DNA of 64,000 nucleotides from Nymphalis io (GCF_905147045.1 NC_065914.1:1054001-1118000); one strand, 5' to 3'; shown: positions 46,990-58,554, counted from the first letter of the stretch. The notes: generated by a model from the sequence alone, not told the origin. Made by a program: numbers and translations.

Positions 46990-48320
46990 CTGAAATCGAT
47001 TCGGTACGTTTTAAAATCGATTTTACTAAATTAACGTTTAGAAATTTAGTGTAAATATATAACGAATAAATGTTAATTATTAAACAGTTCAAAAATATTT
47101 CTTTTATAATAATTATAATAATCGTTTGATGTTTTTGCCTGTCTTTCAAATAATCATTTTAAATCAAATGACTTTTATTGTTTATTTAAAATTCGTAAAT
47201 ATAAACAAAGTAGATTTACATATAAAATCGCGTCGCTAGTAGCTCGCTATATTATGCACTACAAACAGTTCTCGGTTAACAACTGGTATTTCAACGATGA
47301 AAATTATAATTCTGTTCATTGAGTATGTGACGTGATATTTTGAGACATATGGGAGTCCTTCCTGCCTTTAAAGATGAAATTTCGTATTATTTCGAATGCT
47401 AACGTTATAGAATAAGCATTCGTTTCAAATTTCAGCTTCCTAGACTCGGTAGTTTTCTGTGCGTTAAGAGTCAGTCAGGATCTATAGATGTTTAAATATT
47501 TAGTGCCCCGCCACACGTATGCTATTTTTATCTTCGAAAGGACTTAAAAAGGAATTAATATATATTAGTAGTAAATCTGTGTTTTTAGAATATTGCTCAT
47601 AATAATTTTGAAAAGTTTTAAATATTTTGCTTAAGTAAACAAAATGGAAGGAATACTCTATGAGGAATTTTGTAGGATTTTTAGAAGTTTTTAAATATAT
47701 TTAGGGAATAAATTGATAAACTAATAGCAACACCAATTCGAATGTCTTATAGTTATATAATGGGTAGGTAATTAAAATGGACACCCGATAGTGTGTGGTC
47801 ACCTTTTGTTGTGAACGAATTTTAAACTAGATGAAAATGTTAATATAAATCTAGTATGTTATATACATTATGTATAAATGAGTATTATTCATAATTGTAT
47901 GTCAAAAGTATAATCACGTTTAAAATCCTGAACGGAATAGCTTTTTTGCAAGAATAAACTCGAAACTCACCGCAAAAAACGGTCGTGAAATGTCAGAGAG
48001 AGAGAGGCAATTCAAGGATAAAGGCGTCAAAATGGCGTATAAACCATCATCCTGGGCCGGAGAGGCTGAGGGATCATGGCGATAAAACGCATACCGTGTC
48101 GGCGAAGCCCTCAAACCAATACGACCCAACTTAAGGGAAGACGAGAAATACTGCTATATAAACACGAAAAAGTATTAAAAACTTATGTTGGACTGCCATT
48201 TTTTTGTAGTTGAATTGTAGAATATGAGATGTACATATATAATAACAAAAAAAAATACAAATAAATATATAGAAATATATAGAAGGAATCTTTATAGTCT
48301 AGAGAGTAATCAAATCATAT
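46990..48320. other. Intergenic DNA after codanin-1
   Basis: AT-rich; 47740-47800 faintly resembles the start of repeat B. 47930-48130 is GC-richer and contains GAGAGAGAGAGG (CTCGAAACTCACCGCAAAAA); a related line, CTCGAAACTCACCGCAATAA, occurs at 34069, so it is a further low-copy repeat. Confidence 0.4.
47065..47070 (+). terminator. Candidate poly(A) signal of codanin-1
   Basis: AATAAA 80 bases after the TAG stop. Well placed for a short 3' UTR; untested. Confidence 0.5.
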
Positions 48321-48324
48321 TATA

Positions 48325-48560
48325 TTTTATTCAAGTGGGATGTTGTGAGGACTTTTGAATGGTTATAATACAAGATTAAATTAAATTTGAAGCTACCACC
48401 GGTTCGCAATGAAGGTTCCACCGAGAAGAACCGGCAAGAAACTCCTAATGATTTCCTCACTGTTTTTTAACAATCATGTCACATAGATAATTAAATACGA
48501 TTGAATTATAATTTATCCTGTAAATCAACGAATACTAACCACACGCTTTTTTTTAATCTA
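48325..48560 (+). repeat. Repeat E copy (LINE-tail-like)
   Basis: ATATTTTATTCAAGTGGGAT, AAGCTACCACCGGTTCGCAA, CCGAGAAGAACCGGCAAGAA, ATTTATCCTGTAAATCAACG, TACTAACCACACGC. Matches 57930-58155 over most of its length. Confidence 0.75.
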
Positions 48561-48954
48561 TATTATATTTTATTGAGTAATATGCCTTATGGATAACATT
48601 TTCGAAATTAAAGATATGTAACGAATTTTATTATAGAATGTACCTTCCTCTAGGAAGGAGTACTAAAACATTTCTCCCCTCCCAGCAGCCACTTACCCCC
48701 TGTAAGCAGAGTGAATTTTTTCATTTTACACGATCACACAAATATTTTGCGCAATCTTAAACTAATTTGACAATACTGAAAATGTTGCCATCTCTCTCAT
48801 GTTTGCAATATTTTAGTTATATCGAGGTCATTTACGTCATCTTAGTTATATATGATATCAGTGAAACATAATATTTAATTCATACTCACTGTGTTGTTAA
48901 TTATGAATAATGGCTCTAATTATTTATAATACTAACAAAACTTGAATGAACCTT

Positions 48955-49030
48955 TCCTGGCGATCGGTTGAACGGTACAGAAGTTGATGTGCTGCGGCGC
49001 CATCTAGCGGAGAGTTAAACCGTTTCCATG
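48955..49030 (+). repeat. Repeat scrap with CGCCATCTAGCGG motif
   Basis: GGCGATCGGTTGAACGGTAC, GCTGCGGCGCCATCTAGCGG. Related pieces: 30213-30235 (GGCGATCGGTTGAACGATAT) and 50600-50660 (GCAGCGCCGTCTAGCGACAA). Unclassified transposon family. Confidence 0.5.
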
Positions 49031-49171
49031 AAACAATACATGTCGTCCTCACATTGGAGTCTGTTGAAATAAATTTCACACCACCTCAAAACAGATGACA
49101 TCTTCGATTAGCACTCTGACGGTTTTAATTTTAAATTATCCTCGACATGAGCGTCTGTTTTTTTTAGTTTC

Positions 49172-49649
49172 TTAAAATTGGGTACATTTTCATACAAATA
49201 AAAGGCAAACATTTTCATGTACATAGCGGTATGGAATGGACATTTTGGACGGATTTTATTGATTTATAGAATAGGAAGGCGCACGAGCATATGGGCCACC
49301 TGATGGTATGAGTATGAGTGGTCACCAACGCCCTTAGACATTGGCATTGTAAGAAATGTTAACCATCGCTTATATCACCAATGCGCCACCAACCTTGGGA
49401 ACTAAGATGTTATGTTCCTTGTGCTTGTAATTAGACTGGCTCACTCACCCTTAAAACCGGAACACAACAATACCAAGTACTGCTGTTTTGCGGTAGAATA
49501 TCTGATGAGAGTGTGGTGGGTGAACCTACCCAGACGAGCTTGCACAAAGCCCTACCACAAGTTTTTTAAAATTGTGTAGATTTTCATACAAATAAAAGGC
49601 AAACATTTTTATGTATATAGCGGTATGGATTGGACATTTTGGACGGATT
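49172..49649. repeat. 84-bp direct repeat bracketing a repeat B copy
   Basis: 49172-49255 and 49566-49649 have equal length and differ at 5 of 84 bases (no indels); shared cores include AAATAAAAGGCAAACATTTT and GGACATTTTGGACGGATT. Between them is one plus-oriented repeat B (about 49256-49562) with its full 3' end GCACAAAGCCCTACCAC. See findings. Confidence 0.9.
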
Positions 49650-49811
49650 GAATAAGGGTGGCGATATCGTCCCGGCTTGACGCGTCCCGAATTATAAAAA
49701 TATTAAAGTTGTTGCCTGTACATCTCTATATTAGTTTAAGCTGTCTTTTAATTAATTAATCCCGGTTACTATGTTAAAAATATCACATTTTTAATATAGA
49801 AACACATTTGA

Positions 49812-49861
49812 CGAGCCGGTTGGCGTGGTTGGTGGATGCTTGCCTTGATTGTGGATGGTAG

Positions 49862-49917
<56 letters not shown>
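49812..49917 (+). repeat. SINE C head scrap and (TA)n microsatellite
   Basis: GAGCCGGTTGGCGTGGTTGG at 49813, then only about 45 bases of the head before a TA-rich run (49862-49917). Confidence 0.8.
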
Positions 49918-49918
<1 letters not shown>

Positions 49919-49919
49919 G

Positions 49920-51390
49920 GAATTATCTTAGACTGTACTCATAGACATTATTACAACATTTAGATATATAGAAAATATGAAAAATAAAAATAAATATTAT
50001 AATATTAAAAGGTACTTATTAATGTAATAGTTACATTATTAAGTAAATAAGAAAAATTATTATTATTTTTTGGTTAAATTTTTAATAATTTCATAGATAA
50101 TAAATTAGGCTACGGTTAATTTATGTTCATTTATTAGGAATAAATGTATTTTTTTGTGTATTTATATAATTGACATTTCTTCTTTAGTCAATTTAAAATT
50201 AAAAAAATAAAGCGCCTTATTTTTGGATTTTACTTACTCGATGATATATAGTGTATTGAATGGCAATTTATCTTAAATTTTAAAATGCTATAACTAAGAT
50301 ATCTGAATTTGCAATAACACTGGCTCACTGCGTTAGTCTATATGCAGAGCCAAGATCCAGTGCTAAGAACCCAAGATTTTGGGATCAACCAGAGAAGTAC
50401 TGGTAGTAAACCAGAGTAGTAATATTTTAATGTGCTTGTTTTTTTTAAATCATGTAATAGTCCTTATTTGTATGGACAAAAATCCAATATTTGTCTTCAA
50501 ATAGAGAGGAGTCTATTTATATAAGTACAAAGCATTGCTTGTTTTGATAGTGGTAAGTATCATAGCCGGCAACGGCCTGTTTGTATACCATTAATCATGG
50601 CGTTTTGTTGAACTGTAGACAAGTTGAAGTGTTGCAGCGCCGTCTAGCGACAAGTAGTAATACAGTCGATATGTATACACGTACAATAGATGCCCAATTA
50701 GTAAAAAAAGTAAACCTACGGGTTTATATGAACGATATATTAAAAAGCTAAACAATATCAATAAATGATGACATAATACCAGTTTCCCCTATGTTCTCGC
50801 CTCCAGCGTTGTTATTTTAAAATAATTAATTATCTATGTTATTTTAAAATAATTCATGAAATAGTGTTGCCATTGACAAAAATGGTGTTACAAGTAAACA
50901 CAATTATGACTTTATTATTTGTTCTTATATAATAACAAAGTACATATTGTATTATAATTTATAGTAAACCTCTAAATAATGTCGCAATTTTATCTTTTGT
51001 TTTGTGTCAAAATCGTGGTGGGATTGAAAATAACCTACCAATATTTTTTGTATATAGCAATAGTGTGTATGTGTGATGTATCTCTAAAATTAATATTACA
51101 ATGCTGTCTTCTTTTTTCATAATTAATATTGTTATCAGGTTTAATTGTTGTAAAGTATTTTAAATCTTAAATTGTTAATAATAAGAGCGGTTTTTGTTTA
51201 TACATACAATATGTTTTCTACTTTCAATTATATTATAAATATATTGATTAACTTTAATAGACAATACTTTGATGTACGCATTTTGTACTATTTACTTTAT
51301 GTAATTATATGTATATATAATTGTGTGGACTTTTATTTACATAACCTAGAATACGCATGGGTATATGTGCGTGATGGCGATGATACCCTC
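49920..51390. other. AT-rich DNA without gene
   Basis: Contains a two-unit 27-bp tandem repeat (18-mer TGTTATTTTAAAATAATT at 50810 and 50837). The open frame at 51172-51426 is AT-driven and has no start context or splice signals. Confidence 0.4.
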
Positions 51391-51394
51391 GTGA

Positions 51395-51690
51395 CCGATT
51401 GGGTAAGAATGCCAGGACCTGCTTAGGACATTATGGTGCTCAAGTGTATGAAACATAAGTGTACTATTTTCCCTCACTTAAATCCGATAGGGCGGCAAAC
51501 GTGACCGAAGAGTTCTTTCACGGCCACCTCCATCGAACACTGCCAGCTAGCCAGACACACACTGCAGGACCGGACTGCTACTTAAAATTTCTCGACACCC
51601 AACAACTTATTATTGTCCCGGACTTAAATCCAGGACCTCGAGATCTGATGTCTTATAACCTAGCCAATAGACCAATGAGGCAGTAAAAGA
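51395..51690 (-). repeat. SINE family D, degenerate
   Basis: AAATCCGATAGGGCGGCAAA, GTCCCGGACTTAAATCCAGG, then AACCTAGCCAATAGACCAAT and GAGGCAGT at the right end match the minus orientation of the D head. Confidence 0.7.
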
Positions 51691-52069
51691 AACATGTGAC
51701 CTGATGATGAGCCTCTTAAATATAATAGACAACATATCGAATAGACACAGTGATATTGCTTAAAATATACTATATCTACTGGGCTGTAGAAGCCCTTATG
51801 CATCGGAACGTAGAATCTACAAAGAACCGATTAGAAACTGGCAGTACAATGCACTAAATTTCCTTATTACGATATGAGGCAATCGAATCAAGATTTACCT
51901 AAAAAGGCAAATTACTTCTCGTGGCTCCTTGTTACAAGAGTTCCACTAGGATAAATTCTAAGACCGTTTGGTGTCATTATGAATCCCGTAATAAGATAGG
52001 ATTGTTATATGTAATTATAAGAACTAAACTATTTTAATATATCAATTAAAACATTAACATTCATTAAAG

Positions 52070-52318
52070 TAAATGTCCCACTGTCGGGTTAAGTACTTTT
52101 TTGAGAGATGGCTTAGAGCTTACGACACTGCGCTGCTCCAATTCAGACTGGTGGATAAACATAGCAGATTTTCGTAGGCCACTGAGGCAGGATATTTCAA
52201 GATGTTTTCCTTTACCGCCAAACAGGGAATGATTTGCTTGCCTGGGTTTCAACTCTAAATCATCGGTTAGATTTTCTTTTTCCAGCCACTGGGCCGTCGC
52301 GCTCGGTGTACACATAAT
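52070..52318 (-). repeat. SINE family A, degenerate
   Basis: Minus-oriented: AATGTCCCACTGTCGGGTTA, CTGCGCTGCTCCAATTCAGA, GATGTTTTCCTTTACCGCCA, AGCCACTGGGCCGTCGCGCT. Several deletions. Confidence 0.8.
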
Positions 52319-52934
52319 AAACATTAAGGTTGTCGAAGGATTATGAATAAAAAACTATTACCAGAAAACCTTAAACATGTTTTTAAAATTATTAACCCTT
52401 TCATCCAACATAATTTTCCGGGACACGATATCCGTGGGGACAGTTGGATACCTTGTGATATTCACGACGCATTTTCCTTTTTTTACAGGAAACCAATCTT
52501 AAACATAAACATTACTTATAAACGTTTAGCGCACGTTACACACTCCTGTGAGGATAGGCTGATTATATAAACACTAAATCTATTAAGATAAAAGCATTTA
52601 CAGATACACATTGAATCGTCACAAAAACGAAATATTATAAGTTAATAGATAGCCATTTATAAAATTATTTATACTTACAGAGTCCTGAAATTAAAATTAA
52701 AAACGTTAGAAATATGTCAAATCATTAAAAAGTACTACCTTGTCTATGGTTTCATATTAGTTAATATTAATTATTGACAGTACGGCACAAGGCTACTTGT
52801 AAGTAGGGTCTGCAGCCGTTAGCCTGACTGTAACAATTAACGCAAAATAGTTTATAGTTAAATAAATAAGACGAAAGACGTATAGTGCGATATAAAAAAA
52901 CATTATTTGAGATGTAGTTAAGATTGAAAAGTTG

Positions 52935-53040
52935 TAAGAACACGAAGATTACGGGTTCAAACTTGGGCAAGCAACAATGGGCTTCCAATTTTGCATGATC
53001 TTGTGCTTATAATTCATCTCGTGACCAGCATATAACATTT
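52935..53040 (+). repeat. SINE family A fragment
   Basis: GATTACGGGTTCAAACTTGG, GCAAGCAACAATGGGCTTCC, CTTATAATTCATCTCGTG: head B box and early body only. Confidence 0.65.
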
Positions 53041-53254
53041 AACTATTAGAAATGTGTCTAAATGTAGTTAATAAAAGTATTAATTGTCTCTGGTCTTCAA
53101 TCAATGACCTTGATGTCACGTACGCTAGAAGGTTATGTGTGAGTTAAGCTTATGCTGAATACCCCGGGGCGCATAAAGGGGTGGCGTACGGGGTGAAACC
53201 CTGTGAAGCTGTCCCGACTAAGTATTTAAATTATCAAAGAATTATTTTTAATAT

Positions 53255-53800
53255 TATAAATAGGGGGACGAGCAAATGAGCCTGGTGATAAATAATCAAC
53301 ACCACCGCTTATATACATTGGCGATGTAAGTAATAATAACCATTATTTACTGTTAGGAATATGTCAAAACTACTAAAAATTGTCTATGATCTGATCCTGG
53401 CGAGATCTTTCATTAGATATAAGAATCACATATTGACAGTCCACCTCAAGGGTACGTGTGAGTAAGGTTTATGTCAGTTAGCTCAGTGACAATTGATACT
53501 TTATTAGTATGTATTTGAATAAACCATAATACACTTACATCACCAATGCGAACCCAACCTTGGGAACGAAGATTTATGTCACTTGTGCCTGTAGTGCTCA
53601 ATGGATGCGACTAGCCCAGGACCGGGAGAACTGGCGCGCTTGTGAGGGTTTCTATGTCCAGCAGTGGATTAATGTGGGCTGATTATGATGATGATGTGCC
53701 TGCAGTAACACTGGTACATTTGCCATTCAAACCGAAACACGACAATACTAAATATTTCTGTTTTGTGGTAAAATATCTATTGAGTGGGTGGTACCTATTT
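53255..53800 (+). repeat. Repeat B remnants and repeat F, mixed
   Basis: 53255-53350 and 53540-53800 carry B pieces (GGGACGAGCAAATGAGCCTG; ACCAATGCGAACCCAACCTT; TTTGCCATTCAAACCGAAAC; GAGTGGGTGGTACCTATTTA). 53360-53400 carries the F motif (ACTACTAAAAATTGTCTATG), seen also near 34900, 52711 and 55390. At 53640-53695 is a different repeat scrap (CCAGCAGTGGATTAATGTGG). Confidence 0.5.
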
Positions 53801-53870
53801 AGAAGGGATCGCATAAACAGCTATTACATAGTGGTAATTAGTAATTCACTCTATATCATTCGTACTCGAC

Positions 53871-56800
53871 TCATAATTGATTAAAAGTAATTGTTAACAT
53901 ACGTTTTGTCTTAGATACACAGTTGGCGAGCTCCAAGTGACACAAGTCTTCGAAAAGCTTCAGTTCGTATACTAATTTTCCTTTTCTACCTTTGTCTTTT
54001 ACAAGCCTCATGCCACAAACACTTCCGTAGCTAGAAAATGTAAAAGATGCGTTACTTTTAATAATTTGTATGTTAGAAAAAGACGACAGAGAATAAAATA
54101 TATTGTTAAAGGCGAGTGAATTCATTCTATGTTAGTTTTTGACTTCTAGAATCTACCTGGTTAACATCATGCAAGAGCTCTATAACTCATTATTAGCTAG
54201 TCTTAAATAACCATAAATAATAATTGTGCGTTTTTTTTCGTGACAATTAAGGAACTGATTTTTTTGTGTCCGTTGCGCCGAATCTTCAAACGCGCTACTG
54301 CATATGGGTCGTAATAAAAAAAAAATTACCACTGGCCTCGAGATATACTTTCTACTGTAAACACCGATAAAAGTAGGTTTATCTCTGTGTTGTATGTAGG
54401 TAATAATAGCAAGTAAATAGTACATCCTCTGTACATTGTCTGTTCCCAATGTAAGCAAAAACTATATTATAAGTAACAGTCGACGGATATACAACATATA
54501 TTTTTATACATAATACACTTATACTCAGAGCGGGAATCGATACCGCAACCCCGGAGCGGACGGTCACTGCCTGTCTAACAATAATGTGTGTAAAAAAAAT
54601 ATTCCACGGAGTTCTTACACTGAATACATTATATACGTCAGAAGCAATACACTGACATTGTACATTTAAAAATAATATAGTGTCGAAGCTAATTTTAATG
54701 AAGCGTGTCTTCTCATCAAGTAAAGTGTGGTTCTATTTAACAAAACGCGTAATAGTAGTGAACACTGCCAACGGCGTCAACGGGCCAGTCAATATATGAA
54801 ATAATATCGATTACCTGGGTATATACCGAAGTTGTACAATATAAGTAGATAAATTACAAATTAGAGATGGAAATATAATTTGACATGTCTGTAGATCTAT
54901 TTTATATAAAAGCTCATGTGTATCCGAAATAATTCGCCTATAACATAATTAGAAAATACAAATGACACGTATCAAAATTGCATATTTCTAGAAGTCGCTT
55001 TTCAACACTTTCACTTAAGTGCGCATAATCAGGCTGTTATGGCGTCGTCGACGTCGGTAACCCTTGGTGTTATAACCGTCAAGATGTTCGTAATAAGATA
55101 AAATAACCTTACTATTCATGAGCTTTCATGCATAGTTGGTTACATTCTCTGTGTTGAGTTGATCCCGTGTTCAGAATCTTGCCACCTGGTTTACTCGTTG
55201 TACCATTCCTGTTTAAACAATTAACGGAATTTGAAAACTGTCTGTCATTCTTCGAAACTAAAGCTTATTTGGTAGAAATATTTCGTACGTAACGTAACAG
55301 CCTGTGAATGTCCCACTGCTGGCCTAAAGGCCTCCTCTCCCTTTTTTTGATCAGAAAGTTTGGAGCTATTAATTCTTGTATTTCAAAACATTAAAAAAGT
55401 ACTAAATTGTCTATGGTCTAATCTTAATATATTTGATTAGACTCTGTAACCATTAACACGTAAATAGTGTATCATTAAATAAACAATATTATCTTGAGTT
55501 ATTTATTTTTGCTGCTTATTTATTAAATAATAAATTACTAATTATAACGTGTATAATTAGTAATTTATAATATGTCTCACAGCTGGACAAACCCCCCCAA
55601 AAAAAAACTATAAACAGAAGTTTTCAAGGTGTTACCGAATATACATATCCGATATCCCCTAAATGTGGGTTTCTTCCCCACTACAGCGCTGTAGTACTAT
55701 AGTATAGTATTGTAAAATTGACTGCCTCGTTGGTCTAGTTGCTAGATGTAAGGCCGCAGACCCGGAGGTCCTGGGATCAAATCCCAGGTCGGGTCAATAA
55801 AAAGTTACTGGGTTTTTCTTTCGAAAGTATAGCTGCCCGGAGTCTGGAAGATGGTAGTGTGTACACTCCCGTGCCTCGGAAAGCACGTAAACACGTTGGT
55901 CCTGCGCCTGAACTCTTTCCGGTCTTGTCGGATTGCCGTCCCATCGGATTATGAGAGTTAAGGAATAAAGAGTGCAATTGTGTTTACACACACACTTGTG
56001 CACTATAATATGTCCTGCGCAGTTGGCTAATCTCTTGAGATTGTCCGCCGTGGCCGAAATAGTTCTGGAGGACCTTACTTACTTGTTGTAAAATTACTTT
56101 ATTTACAATTTGTAATATTCTATTCATGGCTTTTATTCGGTTACGTTAGTCATTCTATGGCCATACCTCTTACTTTTCAAGTGTAATTATAAGATTATAA
56201 GTGCCTACAAATTTCAATAAAACCAGTCTATTATTTTTGTGTATATTAGTTTCGGAGTCAGAGGTCCACCACCTCTGTTGCTTATGTAAAAACCCGAGAT
56301 TTAGATAAAACTGCTAATTAATATTGTGTACATGTTTTAAAAAAAAACCGAAATGGCCACTGGGCCGCTCTTACCACTGGGTAAGAGCGCGTGAATCTTA
56401 AGCGATGATCGTGGGTTCAACCCGGGCAAGCACCACTGAATTTTCATGAGCTTAATTTGTGATTATAATTCATCTCGTGCTTGACGGTGAAGGAAAACAT
56501 CGTGAAGAACCCTCCATGTGTCTAATTTCACTGAAATTCTGCCACATGTGTATTCCACCATTAGAGCAGCGTGGTGGAATAAGCTGCAAAACCTTCTCCT
56601 CAAAAAGAGAAAGGAGCCTTAGCCCAGCAGTGGGACATTCACATGCTGTTACTGTTATCGTTACATGTTTTTAGGAGTAAATAAAATTTATTATTATTAT
56701 ATATAACTGGATGCAAATAGTTTATTTATTACTTATTAATAATTAAAAACTAATTAATTAAAAACTTTACCTATTAAAAACCCAGTCGCCTTTTTCCCAA

Positions 56801-57689
56801 TACGGTTCGTAATAATCTATCTTGCTTTTCTTGTTATCTAAGGGTCTTGGTGTTGAGATCCTACACGAGAGATTAATACCTTTTATTTCAAAAACCAATA
56901 TAGTATTGAGATTGTCATAGATAGTATGTTATTTCATAAATTCCCAACAAAGGGTTGGTTGAATGAATCATTAATATATGTAACCTCATTTCCTTATTTT
57001 ATCAACTTTTAAAATATTACATTTATTTTATTTATTTTTTTACCCATTGAACCAGGGGATTGGCCATTGGCCAACTCTACTCACGATTCATTTTATCAAC
57101 GAGGACTACTGATGGTAGGGCATTGTGCAAGCTCGTCTAGGTAGGTACCACCCACTCGTCAGATATTCTACCAGTGTAATTACAGGCACAAGGGACATAA
57201 CATATGCTCGTCCGCCTACCTATTCAATGAAAAAAAAAGTCTGAACAACAAAGCAATAAGTTTGATGCATTCTACTGTTTGATCAAGAAACTTAGAAAGG
57301 CTTTAGTAATGAATATATTATTAAATTATCACCTGTATCGTTCAAGGTCTTTTTCCTTATTCGCCTGAATTGAATCACTTGAATTTGTTCTGAACATCGA
57401 AAAGAATGCCATCGCTATAGAAACAAATTGAACAAACCATTTCACAGTCACGTATAGTGCAGCCGCTATTTCCTCAATAAATAGAAGTATTATATTGGTA
57501 AAAAAAATATATAAAATCAAAGTTTAGGGTTTAAGTCAAAAATAAATGTCTTCAAATTATATATGTATTATATGTCTGCATAAAGTTGTGCGAGATAGTT
57601 TGAAGTATTTAGTAAAAAAATGACTTCTTAGAGTCATAACAATTAAAATACAGTAAATACTTACCAAAAAACAAAGTTTTCGTCAACAT
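53871..57689 (-). CDS. Small secreted or membrane-anchored protein with Kazal-like C-terminus (135 aa, 4 exons)
   Basis: Exons in transcript order: 57689-57665, 57465-57333, 56860-56771, 54030-53871; 408 nt, in frame, phases 1,2,2, GT-AG throughout. The N-terminus (MLTKTLFF plus AAALYVTVKWFVQFVSIAMA) is a strong hydrophobic segment over residues 4-31, a signal peptide or single anchor. A charged linker follows (STPRPLDNKKSKIDYYEPYW), then YGSVCGMRL and LFEDLCHLELANC, resembling the Kazal core VCGxDG...YxNxCxLxxAxC. Only three cysteines occur, and the C3-C4 spacing (24 residues) is longer than usual. Oddities: the exon 2 acceptor (57466, TAG) was chosen on phase, with TTGAG at 57475 as a weaker option; an internal donor AAAAC|GTATGT at 53902 could splice to an exon I did not find. 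The gene is likely; the Kazal assignment is tentative. Confidence 0.55.
54183..54590 (-). repeat. Possible further tRNA-derived SINE
   Basis: Minus strand from 54585: GGCAGTGACCGTCCGCTCCG, GGGGTTGCGGTATCGATTCC (B-box-like with one inserted base), then an AT-rich body. Only one copy in the window, so this rests on the tRNA-like head alone. Confidence 0.35.
54600..55290. other. Intron DNA of the Kazal-like gene without recognised repeat
   Basis: One GC-richer patch (ATGGCGTCGTCGACGTCGGT, about 55038) lies here. No coding signal on either strand fits the gene model. Confidence 0.35.
55293..55368 (-). repeat. SINE family A 3'-end fragment
   Basis: AACAGCCTGTGAATGTCCCA to TTTGGAGCTATTA; only the last 75 bases of the element, a severely 5'-truncated copy. 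Confidence 0.8.
55530..55568. repeat. Perfect 17-bp inverted repeat with 5-bp loop
   Basis: Arms 55530-55546 (ATAAATTACTAATTATA) and 55552-55568, loop ACGTG. All 17 positions pair, though the stem has only two G-C or C-G pairs at most. No flanking duplication recognised. Confidence 0.85.
55720..56085 (+). repeat. SINE family D, full-length, with 10-bp target-site duplication
   Basis: Best copy of family D. Head GACTGCCTCGTTGGTCTAGT with B-box-like GGGATCAAATCCC, body GTGCCTCGGAAAGCACGTAA and CGGATTGCCGTCCCATCGGA, end TGGCCGAAATAGTTCTGGAG. TTGTAAAATT flanks it at 55710-55719 and 56086-56095. tRNA-derived, non-coding. Confidence 0.85.
56348..56660 (+). repeat. SINE family A with rearranged head
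   Basis: Plus-oriented, ending GTGGGACATTCACATGCTGT. The tRNA-like head is scrambled: a reverse-complement piece of the head (GGCCGCTCTTACCACTGG) sits beside the normal GTAAGAGCGCGTGAATCTTA, forming a 10-bp stem at 56366-56389. In intron 3 of the Kazal-like gene. Confidence 0.85.
57085..57235 (-). repeat. Repeat B with internal deletion, intron of the Kazal-like gene
   Basis: GCAAGCTCGTCTAGGTAGGT, CACTCGTCAGATATTCTACC, then directly CAGTGTAATTACAGGCACAA and ATGCTCGTCCGCCTACCTAT. Two internal blocks are missing compared with the full copies. Confidence 0.75.
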
Positions 57690-57929
57690 TTTTTACATTC
57701 TCAAATGATTTGATTACTTTCTGTGTAATTGAAATGCAAACTTAACGGACGATAAAAATATAATTAACTTTTTATACATAAAAAATGCATATATTTTTTA
57801 TCTCAAACATAACAGGCCTATGGATATACATTTTTAAATATAATAATAATCGATCTAACATGCTATCAATTCATTCAAATGAAACTGGGGACACAAAGCA
57901 ACTCTCAAATTAATTCAAATACTCGTAGG

Positions 57930-58155
57930 ATCAAATCAAAATATACTTTATTCAAGAAGGCTCTTGCGAGTACTTTTGAATGGTTGACAACATTAAACTT
58001 AAAGCTACCACCGGTTCGAGATGTAGATTATACCGAAAAGAACCGGCAAGAATTTTGGTAGTTACCTTTTTCCGATAATCTCATTGATAATTAAATACAA
58101 TCGAAATATAATTTATCCTACATGAAAATCAACGTATACTAATTCCACGCTTTTT
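57930..58155 (+). repeat. Repeat E copy
   Basis: TATACTTTATTCAAGAAGGC, AAGCTACCACCGGTTCGAGA, CGAAAAGAACCGGCAAGAAT, TTATCCTACATGAAAATCAA. Upstream of the Kazal-like gene start. A short 5' scrap of the same family is at about 58808-58845. Confidence 0.75.
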
Positions 58156-58554
58156 TTAAATAAGACCATTGCAAGACCAACATTTTATAGAAAAAGAAAA
58201 TTTTTGCGAGCCCCTCTGTTACAAGAGGCAACCGCAAACTTTATGAATTTTTATTTCGCTGTCGGGTTTAAGCTTATTTATATTTATATAAAATAATAAC
58301 AAACTCTTGATCATTATATGTATAAATACGATAGAAACATTTGGATACTTTTTTAGTACTTCATTTGCATTTGTATTCTCATACTACAGAAGTGTACTAA
58401 TTATTTATTGGGATTCATAATAATGCGAGAAGGAGATGTGTACCTCAATAATTAACGCCCTTGGCCAATAATGGAAATGTTATAAAGCTTAATTAATAAT
58501 AGATAAATTAGTCAAAGAGTAAAATCAATCATCCAAGGACATATTATAATGCAC

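Noticed and set aside
51172..51426. 84-residue hydrophobic frame
   Set aside because: Tyr/Ile/Phe-rich because of AT bias; no splice or start context, and its end runs into SINE D sequence.
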